Source: Pseudomonas sp. GCEP-101 (lineage in GTDB: Bacteria > Pseudomonadota > Gammaproteobacteria > Pseudomonadales > Pseudomonadaceae). From it: 64,000 nt of DNA. The notes below the pieces were generated by a model. That model made no database searches. It saw only the letters and a list, made by a program, of their open reading frames with translations, and had not been told where the DNA came from. The translations under genes were made by a program, and so were the position numbers. The DNA is taken from NCBI RefSeq assembly GCF_025133575.1, contig NZ_CP104011.1, positions 434,001 through 498,000 of the forward strand. Reading direction: 5' to 3'. This document shows, piece by piece, positions 37,201 to 45,600 of this stretch; the stretch's first letter is position 1; every line of letters starts with the position of its first letter.

Positions 37201-38262
37201 AAGCATCACGAGCTTCTCCTCCTCTGTACCGCTCGGAAATGCGTTCGTGAAAGTCAGCAACGAAATTGGGACGCTGTGGGCCTGATCGTTGATTTCGAAG
37301 AAACAGCAGCAAGGCTATCCGAGTCAACAATTGATCCTGAGTTGCTGTGGGCCATTCGCGATCGCAGCGACTCGCGTCGCCACACGACTAGCGCCGAGAA
37401 CACAACTCTTTCTCCTGCGCAACTGGAGTGGATCATCACCACATTCCGCGGGATCTGGGTCTACACCCCACCGCCTCTAAGCGGTTGGGTGGGTGATACT
37501 AATGTTTGGGATGCAAGCGACTACCTGCGGCAGCTCATTAACCGCCTGGGCAACGATCCCAGCCCTTTTGCATCCAAGGCTATGGCCCGGCTGTGTGACG
37601 CATCGCTCGATGGCTATACGAACGCTCTACTTATTGCCTGCGCCGAGCAAGCGCGCAATCGTGTGGAGGCCACTTATGCGCCTCCCTCAATGGCGTCCAT
37701 TGCAGCCGTTATTTCGAACCACCTCCCGTCGACCGCTCAGGACCTGCAGACCTGGATGCTGGAAGAACTAAATGTGGTCCAGGCCAAAATTCGGAGCGAT
37801 GACGCAGAGTCTTGGCGAGGATTCTATGGCGATGCAATGCTTCCTCATCCCGAAGAACACTGTCGTGACCACCTGCTTGGCTTGCTGCGACAGGGTTCGG
37901 CGGAAGTGTTCTATGAGCCTGAGACCCATATCGCCAGCGACAAAGAGGTCGACATTGCCTGTTGTGTAGGCACCTTGCGCTTGCCTATCGAGATCAAGGG
38001 GCAATGGCATCGGCAACTGTGGGAAGGTGCGGACAGCCAGTTGGATCAGTTGTACACGCCTGATTGGCGTGCCGGCGGCTATGGCATTTACCTGGTTTTA
38101 TGGTTCGGAGAGACCGTCCCGACCAACAAACGTCTTGTGTGTCCAGCCGGCAGCCCTCGCCCGTCCTCACCTCAGGAACTACAGCGCATGCTTGTGGAAT
38201 GCAGCCAAGCTTCGCGAGAAGGCCGCGTGGCAGTCGTGGTCTTGGATGTGAGCCGCTCATGA
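34291..38262 (+). CDS. Large STAND/NACHT-like NTPase with C-terminal PD-(D/E)xK-like nuclease
   Basis: 1323 aa, GTG start with AAGGA 8 bases upstream. The N-terminal P-loop NTPase has Walker A GEAGMGKS (45-52), Walker B VLVIDALDE (87-95) and the NACHT/STAND-like FVLACRAVDWRSATG and LNPFSEAEVSKFLEQ winged-helix transition. A long helical-repeat region covers about residues 330-1180. The C-terminal EVFYEPETHIASDKEVDIAC then LRLPIEIKG gives Asp1221, Glu1234 and Lys1236, a PD-(D/E)xK nuclease signature. STAND proteins sense phage components and activate effectors. Here sensor and effector may be one chain with the effector at the C-terminus. No partner gene is obvious. Function inferred from motifs. 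Confidence 0.88.
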   Translation: MRESSENALANTYIPRTLWYKDLDKAVEIKQEFLLLLTQPLVILGEAGMGKSRLLQWIGTTPGCSLCTARQLINRANPQSLLGESQVLVIDALDEVSAAKEGDAVNLVLRRLGELDYPRFVLACRAVDWRSATGVEAIREQYDQSPLELNLNPFSEAEVSKFLEQELGSEKSSAIVAHFENLGLGGLLGNPQTLALIIPSIAGGALPQTRSELFELAITQMLLEHNVSKAGTQLSQEAALNGAGAAFAALLLSGSEVITRGQSQNLDGGELSLPELCGMPSGENAAALLGSRLFCTAGTDRFSYWHRRIAEYLGARYLARQANTPRKRRRMLALFQSHGLVPASLRGLHAWLALDPALAPAVISADPMGLIEYGDADNLLPSQARTLLQALKRLADTNPDFRPWRSQVVRGLASLHLIDEIRHLVTTDAEPFGLRLLILESIPHTPIVPLLLSELLALIQSPEGIFALRRAAAEALIGHISDEDWAKIFKVLRDWDDELSLRLALELMDQVGYAPFDDQLITELVQKYAIKDGRTARPFYLLEMNLPDNRLESFLDHFAVTSTRVSASLEASDYENKAELSDFAYRLIARRLHCGPLDPQSLWRWLSPFDSSNGFDKEPRQQLQDYLTTNTDLRQAVQRMVILDRADGKSAWHRYMELQRKSSGFFCTESDALALLAVLDPMDHHDDSWRDIVQLVAHDQAHGAEVRHAAKPFARKQSDLLEWIDKLATPSVHQWQIEQEEWRTARRQELEERHLEHRKHFSARKKLMSEGRYGVIVGPAMAYLKLYSDIGNDVPAHERIAQWLGEELAQAAHLGFEAFLKQSPPVPTADDIAQSYAKDKEYKAGYIIIAALAERLRNEKGIDDLNEERLMAALFVVKSTRVDQHADTARLEPLLTSELQNRGCWPSAMRTLMEPQIRAAREHVTGLHDLMHDSSQAPLANELALDWLQRYTTLPDQVENLLIDRLLNAHKHHELLLLCTARKCVRESQQRNWDAVGLIVDFEETAARLSESTIDPELLWAIRDRSDSRRHTTSAENTTLSPAQLEWIITTFRGIWVYTPPPLSGWVGDTNVWDASDYLRQLINRLGNDPSPFASKAMARLCDASLDGYTNALLIACAEQARNRVEATYAPPSMASIAAVISNHLPSTAQDLQTWMLEELNVVQAKIRSDDAESWRGFYGDAMLPHPEEHCRDHLLGLLRQGSAEVFYEPETHIASDKEVDIACCVGTLRLPIEIKGQWHRQLWEGADSQLDQLYTPDWRAGGYGIYLVLWFGETVPTNKRLVCPAGSPRPSSPQELQRMLVECSQASREGRVAVVVLDVSRS

Positions 38263-38401
38263 ATTTTTTCTAGCGATCGGAAACTGGATCACCCTATGGA
38301 GCCCGGCCAATAGAAGTGATCGTGGTTGATGGTTCTCACGTTCACCAGCGATTCTTCAAGGACGAAAAATCCTCAATGTCAAAATTCTCCGGCACTACAC
38401 A

Positions 38402-38680
38402 TTGCTTACCACAGCCTTCTTCGCGCTAGGCACGCCAGCTATCTGCGTAGGCATGACCCTTCTCTTGGGAAACATTTGCTGGCCTCAGCGTCTGGGGGCG
38501 ATCTATGTGGGTCTAGCAGTCCTACTACAAGGCTACATGGCTGCGGACGAAGACCGGCTCTCTCGTGTGCTAGCCGACGGAACCAATTTACGTGAGCACA
38601 TCAATGGAGTCTGCTTCGCCGCGGCGGCATTCGGCACTATTTTCGCTGCTTTCGGAGACCTTATCCCTGCAATCGACTAG
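38402..38680 (+). CDS. Possible small membrane protein
   Basis: 92 aa from a TTG. Hydrophobic segments are TAFFALGTPAICVGMTLLLG, RLGAIYVGLAVLLQGYMAAD and FAAAAFGTIFAAFGDLIPAI, suggesting three helices. The frame is open upstream to about 38,330 with no ATG, and no ribosome site precedes the TTG, so the start is uncertain and the gene may be a 5'-truncated relic. It lies 140 bp after the STAND gene, where a small membrane effector would be plausible. Confidence 0.4.
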   Translation: MLTTAFFALGTPAICVGMTLLLGNICWPQRLGAIYVGLAVLLQGYMAADEDRLSRVLADGTNLREHINGVCFAAAAFGTIFAAFGDLIPAID

Positions 38681-38901
38681 TGCGGTTCTGGGCAGAAGTA
38701 CGAGCGCTGCCATGGGAAGTAACAAAGCTTCACCCCGGACCGTTCACACGAGCTGTTGGCATGCAGGCTTGAATTGAAAGCGAGCGAGTCACCGGCTCAG
38801 CTGCCCTATGTCTGTCACACAGCAAAATTATCTGCTCCATTGTCCACTTTGGGCCATGGAGCTACAGGCAGGATGAGCTTCATCGTGCAAAGGAGAAGAG
38901 C

Positions 38902-40344
38902 ATGAAATCAGGCTTAGGCGAGTCGTATATCTGCCATGAGTGCATCGGCGATCCCTTCCTGGCAGGCGAGATAGAGCAATCCAACAGTGCAGAGTGCACT
39001 TACTGCGAAAACCACCGGCCAAGCTGGCCGTTACAAACGCTCGCTGATCGCGTCGAAACCGCTTTCGAGGAGCACTACACGCGGACAAACCCGAATCCTG
39101 ATGAATGGCAGGAGGCTATGCTTCGCGACAGAGAATCTGACTACGAGTGGGTGCGTGACGGCGATCCGGTGCAGCATGTCATTGAAGAGGCTGCAGGAAT
39201 TTGCGAACAAGCAGCGTCTGACGTGCTCGAGATTCTGGGCAACAGATACTACGACCACGAGATGGCTCAACTCGGCGAGGAAACTGAGTTCGACAGCGAC
39301 GCCCATTACGAACTCGCAGGTTCTAGCACCTGGGGATGGGAGTCGAAATGGGAGAGGTTTGAGAAAAGCCTGCAATCCGAGTCTCGCTATTTCGGCAGGC
39401 ATGCTGCAGCCCACCTGCGTTCAGTCTTTGATGGGATCGATAAGCTCAGCACCTGGGAACGATCTCCGCTCGTGGTAGATGCGGGTCCGGGTGCCGAGAT
39501 TGAAGTACTGTTTCGAGCGAGAGTTTTTCAGTCCCGAGAAGCGCTCAAGCCTGCGCTTTGCCGCCCTGATATAGAGCTTGGCTCGCCGCCAGGCCGCTTT
39601 GCAGCCTCGGGTCGCATGAACGCTAGAGGGATTTCTGTGTTCTATGGCGCAACATCGCAAGACGTAGCCCTCGCAGAGGTTCGCCCTCCAGTTGGGAGCG
39701 ACGTGGCCGTTGCGGCGTTCAAAATTATCAGGCCCTTGCGGTTGCTGGACCTGTCGGCACTTGAGAAAACCCACATAACAGGTAGCGTCTTCGATCCGAC
39801 ACTCAGTCAGCGAATGAACCACGTTGCGTTCCTTCGGACTCTGGGCAAAAAGATGACCCGTCCCGTGATGCCCGCTGATCAGGAGTTTGACTACTTAGCA
39901 ACGCAGGCGATCGCCGACTTCCTGGCTACGGAAAACAGTCCCGCTTTGGATGGGATCGTTTTTGAATCCACTCAAGCTGATGGTGGACGCAACGTCGTCT
40001 TGTTTCACAAGGCGTCTCTTGTGCGAAAAATGGACCTGCCAGACGGCGCCAAGCTCTCTGCAACTACTGAAAGCTTTGACGATGAGGGCCCTTACACGGA
40101 GTTCCACATACATACCCTCATTTCGCCCGATCACGACCTCAACGACGAGGCCACATCAGAGACCGGCATGCGGTGGTTCCTTGATATGGACAAAGATCAC
40201 TCCGATCCAGCCGCGATAGAGCCCACCCTTGAAGTCATTCCTGAGTCGTTGGAAATCCATTACGTAGAACGGGTGGAGGTTAAGTGCAAGCGATTCCGAG
40301 TCTCACGCAGTACATCTCAGCCAAGAGAAGACGACAGATTCTGA
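38902..40344 (+). CDS. HEPN/RES N-terminal domain plus RES domain protein
   Basis: 480 aa. N-terminal zinc-binding cysteines are Cys11/Cys14 (CHEC) and Cys32/Cys35 (CTYC). A helical HEPN/RES N-terminal domain covers about 40-180 (ADRVETAFEEHYTRTNPNPD, VIEEAAGICEQAASDVLEIL). A RES domain covers about 200-375, with Arg205 (VLFRARVF), Tyr248 (RGISVFYGATS) and Glu259 (DVALAEVRPP), the NAD+-degrading active-site pattern of RES toxins. A last 100-residue acidic domain ends in VEVKCKRFRVSRS. AAGGAG lies 8 bases before the ATG. No Xre antitoxin gene is adjacent, so it is probably a regulated suicide effector rather than a classical toxin-antitoxin pair. Confidence 0.88.
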   Translation: MKSGLGESYICHECIGDPFLAGEIEQSNSAECTYCENHRPSWPLQTLADRVETAFEEHYTRTNPNPDEWQEAMLRDRESDYEWVRDGDPVQHVIEEAAGICEQAASDVLEILGNRYYDHEMAQLGEETEFDSDAHYELAGSSTWGWESKWERFEKSLQSESRYFGRHAAAHLRSVFDGIDKLSTWERSPLVVDAGPGAEIEVLFRARVFQSREALKPALCRPDIELGSPPGRFAASGRMNARGISVFYGATSQDVALAEVRPPVGSDVAVAAFKIIRPLRLLDLSALEKTHITGSVFDPTLSQRMNHVAFLRTLGKKMTRPVMPADQEFDYLATQAIADFLATENSPALDGIVFESTQADGGRNVVLFHKASLVRKMDLPDGAKLSATTESFDDEGPYTEFHIHTLISPDHDLNDEATSETGMRWFLDMDKDHSDPAAIEPTLEVIPESLEIHYVERVEVKCKRFRVSRSTSQPREDDRF

Positions 40345-40639
40345 CCGTCAAAGTGATCCCTCCAGAATCTGAAGCATCGAGCCAACTGCTGCACCAAGGG
40401 AAGAGACTGTCCAAACCTCCATCCCAGGTGAGGAGCTGCTGTAATACCAGGGGCCGGTCGCCGCGAGTGACGGGCTGAAATCCAGCGGATGCCTACGGGT
40501 CGGCACCCATCGGCTCGTAAGGCATCACAGGTCGCACAACTGACCGGAAAGCTCGCTTGAGCGGGCATTTTTGTGTGGTTAGATACCTTTGCCGTTGACC
40601 GGTGGCCGCCGGCTCCGAAATAAACAGAAGGATGAAGCT
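40345..40639 (+). other. Intergenic region with structured element and terminator
   Basis: 295 bp between the RES and HNH genes. GATGCCT (40,488-40,494) pairs with AGGCATC (40,520-40,526), enclosing a GGGT/ACCC hairpin. GCTCGC (40,551-40,556) pairs with GCGGGC (40,561-40,566), one G-U, followed by ATTTTTGTG, a rho-independent terminator on the plus strand. The region could be a 3' UTR or a small RNA of about 130 nt. AAGGA upstream of the GTG at 40,640 is the ribosome site of the next gene. Confidence 0.5.
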
Positions 40640-41830
40640 GTGAGCCGTAACGTTACCAGGATCAGTGCAGTGGGATCGCGGAAAGATTCGCTAGGGAAGC
40701 TGTTTGTCGCCAGACCTGATCGATCCGGCCGCTATGTGCTCAACCGCAAGAAAGGCGCCGCCACGTCCCACACGTCCACCAACCTGGCAGTCAACAAGGT
40801 TTACGTCACGAGTCTGGAAGAAGCAGTAAAGCTCCTGCATACAGGGGATTACCTGATTAACCTTGTGGCTCAAGGTGGGCAACGCGCATTACGTTCACTT
40901 GAGGCGGTTCAGATTGATTACACCACTTCACCTCATACAACAGTGGAGCATGATCAGATCAGCACCGCAGAAGAGCCGAAGGTTTCGCCTGCGAAGAGTC
41001 CCAACTGGCAGAAAGTCTTTAACACCCATTGCCAGTTGGGTGTCCCCTCATCAAGGCGTGAGATTCTGGCAGCCCTCGTTATGTCCAACCCGCAATTCAA
41101 GGAATCGAATCTGGACGCGGACCTACGATTAATCACCGTCAACGACTTCGCACGGGGACACCACCAAGGGCATGAACCGCCGCGTAGAACAGATCAGAAG
41201 CATCGCTACGATCTATTGTTCAAGCGACACTGTCCGGTGAGGGGGGCAATTCTGTTTGAGCGTTACGATCCCGCCGTGCATGGCGTTTGGGAGCTGTACC
41301 GGGACGACACCGTTCTGACAAAGAGCAAAATGCGCACACGTGCGTACGCTACCGGTGTTTTGCAGCGGGAACTGGACAGAGTCGAAAAGCTCGCTGATCA
41401 GGCTGGCGACTTTGACTTTATCAATGAGCCGGACGCACGCGACAGGATCAGTCGCGCCATCGTGCTACGGCGCGGCCAAACTGCCTTCAGGCAGGCTCTG
41501 ATCGAGGCCTACAGAGGTACTTGCGCGATAACCGGCTGCACTGCTGTTGACGTACTCGAGGCAGCACATATCGTTCCGTACAAAGGCGAGCATACCAACA
41601 GGGTGGACAATGGCTTGTTGCTGCGGGCAGACATTCATTCATTGTTTGACCTGGGTTTTTTGTGGATCGAACTAGGCGTCGTCAAGTTGGCCGCTCACCT
41701 GCTCGGCACCGAATACGGAGAGCTCAGCGGTAGGCGATTGCGTTTGCCGTTGAGAACTTATGACCAGCCTTCAGGGAAAGCGCTTGAGCTCCATGCGCAG
41801 ATGGCTAGAGCAAGTGTTGGGCTGGCGTGA
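40640..41830 (+). CDS. HNH endonuclease
   Basis: 396 aa. The C-terminal HNH_2-type nuclease at about residues 285-345 has EAYRGTCAITGC, His310 (EAAHIVPYKGEHTN), Asn near 324 (VDNGLLLRADIHSLF) and His near 333. The N-terminal 100 residues (VTRISAVGSRKDSLGKLFVA, YVTSLEEAVKLLHTGDYLIN) are unassigned and may recognise DNA. The middle contains HRYDLLFKRHCPVRGAILFE. I chose the GTG with AAGGA 7 bases upstream; a start 17 codons earlier is open. Last gene of the island; GC closer to the chromosome than the 32-34 kb genes. Probably restriction-like defence. Confidence 0.85.
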   Translation: MSRNVTRISAVGSRKDSLGKLFVARPDRSGRYVLNRKKGAATSHTSTNLAVNKVYVTSLEEAVKLLHTGDYLINLVAQGGQRALRSLEAVQIDYTTSPHTTVEHDQISTAEEPKVSPAKSPNWQKVFNTHCQLGVPSSRREILAALVMSNPQFKESNLDADLRLITVNDFARGHHQGHEPPRRTDQKHRYDLLFKRHCPVRGAILFERYDPAVHGVWELYRDDTVLTKSKMRTRAYATGVLQRELDRVEKLADQAGDFDFINEPDARDRISRAIVLRRGQTAFRQALIEAYRGTCAITGCTAVDVLEAAHIVPYKGEHTNRVDNGLLLRADIHSLFDLGFLWIELGVVKLAAHLLGTEYGELSGRRLRLPLRTYDQPSGKALELHAQMARASVGLA

Positions 41831-41982
41831 AGATGTGGTCTACACCGGAACTGTTGGACAGTTAGTCAAGAGCTACTGCTCATATTTCACTGCTCAAATT
41901 CCATCGGACTCATCGGTAGTCTGGTCTAGCTAAACGTACGCTTCGGATCGGAAACTAACGACAGAGTAAGTACATTTTGAAT

Positions 41983-42003
41983 TGGGGGCATCTTTGGGGG
42001 CAT
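41983..42003 (+). repeat. Paired 9-bp direct repeats, candidate integrase arm sites (right)
   Basis: TGGGGGCAT at 41,983-41,991 and again at 41,995-42,003, the same 12-bp period and orientation as the pair near attL. The copies here are identical to each other. They lie 58 bp inside attR. Confidence 0.6.
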
Positions 42004-42060
42004 CAAACCCACAACATCGACCATGAAGCCTTTAGGCTCGGCACATACAGGTTTAAGTTA

Positions 42061-42082
42061 GAGTCTCTCCCGGGGCACCACC
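42061..42082 (+). repeat. attR: 22-bp copy of the tRNA-Leu 3' end
   Basis: Exact copy of 22,653-22,674. The preceding sequence does not continue the tRNA, so only the end is duplicated, as expected for integration into the tRNA 3' part. It marks the right border of the 19.4-kb island. Confidence 0.93.
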
Positions 42083-42125
42083 ACATGGTTGCGGCCGTTC
42101 TGATGAACCGCCACAACTCACAAAA

Positions 42126-42149
42126 AACCGGCCTTCTGGCCGGTTTTTT
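42126..42149. terminator. Bidirectional terminator beyond attR
   Basis: AACCGGCC / GGCCGGTT with loop TTCT, T6 after it on the plus strand and A-run before it, so it also terminates the minus-strand fimT operon that ends 30 bp to the right. It is almost identical to the terminator after tRNA-Leu at 22,718, including the flanking GTTG.CTGCGATT. Confidence 0.9.
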
Positions 42150-42178
42150 GTTGTCTGCGATTTACCCGGCCGACCCGA

Positions 42179-42679
42179 TCAGGAGCAGGTCCCGGTGGTG
42201 GTCTTGCTGACATAGGCCCGCCCGGTAGCACTGATGTTCACCACCCGCTCCTGGTAACCGGCGGTGGGGGCCGAACGGCACACGGTGATGGTCGCCTGGG
42301 TGTTGCCCACGCCGGTTGGCTGGAAGTCGACCTTGGCGACACTGGAAGTCACCTTGAAGCCCGTCGGCGCGGCGGAGTGCTTCTGGATCACAGTGGAGCC
42401 GGAAATGATGATCCAGCCCTGTTCCCAGCCGCCCGAGCCACAACTGGTGCCATCGCTGGAGACGCACAGGCTGGTCACCGCATTGCGTTTGATCGCTTCA
42501 CTACGGCCCATCGCCACGCCGGCAACGAGGTCATTGGCGCTGGCGGCGAGCTTGCCAGTAAGTGTGGCATCGCTGAGCGAGGGGACGGCGATGCCGATCA
42601 GGATCGCCAGCACGGCAACGGTCACCATCAGCTCCAGCAGGGTAAAGCCGCGCGCAGTACGCCTTGATTTCGCGTTCAT
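42179..42679 (-). CDS. fimT: GspH/FimT family minor pilin
   Basis: 166 aa. Type III prepilin leader MNAKSRRTARG cleaved before FTLLELMVTVAVLAI, with Glu5 of the mature helix present. A GspH-type C-terminal domain has the conserved RSEAIKRNAVTSLCV block, and four cysteines allow disulfides. Last gene of the minor-pilin operon, 9 bp after pilY1. It could be named fimU instead; the family does not separate them clearly by eye. Confidence 0.88.
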   Translation of the reverse strand: MNAKSRRTARGFTLLELMVTVAVLAILIGIAVPSLSDATLTGKLAASANDLVAGVAMGRSEAIKRNAVTSLCVSSDGTSCGSGGWEQGWIIISGSTVIQKHSAAPTGFKVTSSVAKVDFQPTGVGNTQATITVCRSAPTAGYQERVVNISATGRAYVSKTTTGTCS

Positions 42680-42688
42680 GGCCGGCCC

Positions 42689-45600
42689 CTATCGCTCGAT
42701 GTCCCAGAATACCCAGGACTTGGGCTGGGGACTGGTGCCGGGCGCGGTGGGCTCCGAGACTTTCAGTGGCGAATCACCATTTCCACCGATGATGAAGTCT
42801 TTGAGACTGCCGTCATCGAGTTGCACGCGCCCCGCTACGGGTGACGGGGGCAGCCCACCGCCGGCAATCACGGCGAAGCGCTGATCGCCGTTACCTGCGG
42901 CATTCAGGTAGCTGATGTTGTAGACCCGCGCGGTCCCCAGGCTGGAGCAACTGGTGGAACTGGCCACGGCAGGCTGGTGCGTGCTGAAGGTGATGTTGTT
43001 GTACAGCAGCAGGGCGGAGGTCACCACCTGCTCGGTGGATTGCAGCCCCAGGTACCAGCCCTTGGGATATGCCGCGAGCTGGGTATTGGTCGGCGTCGCC
43101 GTGCTGGTAATGGGCAGCAGAGAGCTGTTGCAGATCAGATTGGCAGCGCAGGTCCCGTTTTCCAGGGTCAGCCAGTTGGTGTCGCTGGGCTTGTCGTGCA
43201 GGACATAGAAGCGATTCGCCACGCTGGCGGCGGAACTGTAGGTGAGCAGCGGCTTCTCGCGGTCACCCGAGCCCAGAATGATCACGTACTCGCCATTGAC
43301 CGAAGCGACCTCCGGGCCATAAAGGAATTTGCGGTTGGCCGTGCAGGTAGTCGCCGTGGCGCATCCCAGGGAGGCAATCTTGGTGATGGTCCAGTTGGCT
43401 GGCGCGGTGCTGCCGATGGCGCTATAGGCATCGACGCCGGATATCCGGTAGACGTTACCCCCCAGGTCCGAGGCATAGCCATAAGTGATCAACCCGGCGC
43501 TGTTGGTGACGAGGGACACGTTACCGACGACCCCGCGATCGGTATCGAACGTCTTGAGCAAGGCCCCCGTGTCGGCATCCATCAGGTAGATGTGATTGCC
43601 CTTTGAAGTCGAGCTGCAGGTATTGGGGTCGGCGTCCTCGCAGTTGTCGTAACCGCCGCCCATGGCCAGGATGGTCGATGCACCGCTCCCGTAGCCTTGC
43701 GCCAGCAGGGGTACAGGCGTGGCCCAGGTCTGCCCCAATCCGGTGAAACCGGTGCTGCAGCCAGTGTCGCTGCCCAGATTGGGGCAACCGATCTTCCATT
43801 TCAGGCTGGGACTGGCCGGGGTGGTGACATCAAAGGCGTAGATCGAGCGTCCGCCGCGGCGCATCGCCGAATAAATCCAGGTGCTGGTGCCCTGCTGGAC
43901 CACGGCGACCGAGCCGTCCATGCCGTAGTCCTTGGGCTGCGGAGTCGGGGTGCCGGTGGTATGACCGGGGAAGCTGATAGTGGTGGTGTTGTCGCGCAGG
44001 CGCTTGATCCGCGGATAGAACTCCGGCGGCATGAAGGACCAGATCTCACTGCCCGCCGAAACACCGGCAACGGTGCCCGTACGGTTGCCGTTGATCGCGT
44101 GCAACAGCCCATCGTTGGCGCCGTAGTAGACCACTACCAGGGGCGACGACGAAGTACCGTAGTTGACCGCCGCCGGGCGCGAATGCACGACATCTCCGTG
44201 CACCGAGGGGCGCATCTCGGTGAAGTTGGCGTTGAGGTTCTCGTCCAGGTTGTCGGCGCCGCTGGCCCAGCCGATCAGGTTGGTCCGTTCGGTGGCATCC
44301 GCCGCCCCCAGCAGCGCCTGGGTGATCGCGGTATTGGCCGTGTTGAAGTTGGTCAACGCGGTGCAGCTCGTCGGGCTGCACGTTTTCACGGTCCGCGAGC
44401 TGGCCTGGCGCAACACATAGGCCTGAGCGCCCTTCTCGACGATATTGCCGTCCGGGTAGTTGGACACGTCGGAACCCGTCACGGTCAGGCAGTTACCCTG
44501 CGGCTTGAACGCCCAGTAATTGTCCAACGATGTCGGCGTCCAGAAGCTGCGGGCGCATTCGGTGATGAAACCGGTGCCGCTATTGATCGCGCTATTGCCG
44601 TCGGCATCCACCGTGGTGAGCTGACTGCTGACCATGCCAACCTTGTATTGCTTGAGGTTACCGGGCCAGCGCGGGAAGGAGTCGGGGTCCGGGCGGAACA
44701 TGCCGACGAACACCTGGTTCAGGTAGGTGCTCTGGGAGCTGACACTGATGGGCAGGGTGACGGAGGCGAACACGCTGTTGGTCGCCTGGATTTCGGAGAA
44801 GATCGCATTCAGCGCATCGGAGATCTGCGTGCCACTGGCCGTCACATCGAAATATTTGCCGCTGCTGACGTTGGCCATGCTCTTGAGCAACGCCGTCCAA
44901 CCCGGCCCCTGTCCCTGGGTGTCCTTGTTGATATCCACGGTATAGGTGGTGATCGACTTGGAGCTCTTCTTCATGAAGCGCGCCCATTCATCTGCCATGT
45001 TGTCCTGCGAACCGCTGGGGGAAATGGGAATCGCCGTGGTGCTGCCGCCGGCGGCGGTCAGCGCATCGGTCGCCTGCTTGATATCGGCAGTGTTGTCCTG
45101 CGCCGGGCCGTTGCTGATATAGATGATGAAGTTCTTCGCGCAGCCAGCAACGATAGGGCTGTTGTAGGTGGTGGCGTCCTTCGATGCCAGGGCGTTACCG
45201 CTCAGGGCGTAGATAGCGTTGGACGCCGCAGTACCACTGGCATTGCCGGTGAAGTCGGTCTTGGCCTTCTGGTTGCCTGAGTTGGGAGTAGCCGCCGAGT
45301 AGTACAGCCAGGCTTCTTCCATCGCCTTGCTGATCTTGCCGCCGTTGGACTTGTCGGCGCCCACGTCCAGGCTGGTCACCAACGTCTGGTACTTGGGCTT
45401 GGTCGAGCTGTCGAGCAGGCGCATGGCGGCCCGCACATAGGCGCCGTCGTCGCCTTTGTTGCCCCCGCCCGACTCGCTGAAGAGCATCAGGCCGACGCGG
45501 AACTTGTTCACCTGCAACCCATTGACCACCGAGGATAACGCGGTCATCTCGTTGCTGAACGGCGTGTTCCAGTTGGCGGTATTGTCCAGGATGATCAGGA

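Noticed and set aside
38326..38595. 89-aa plus-strand frame overlapping the small membrane ORF
   Set aside because: Starts ATG but the product is Arg/Ser-rich without pattern; the overlapping frame gives a coherent membrane protein.
40430..40573. Retron-type ncRNA
   Set aside because: No reverse transcriptase gene is present in the island, so only a generic structured element is claimed.
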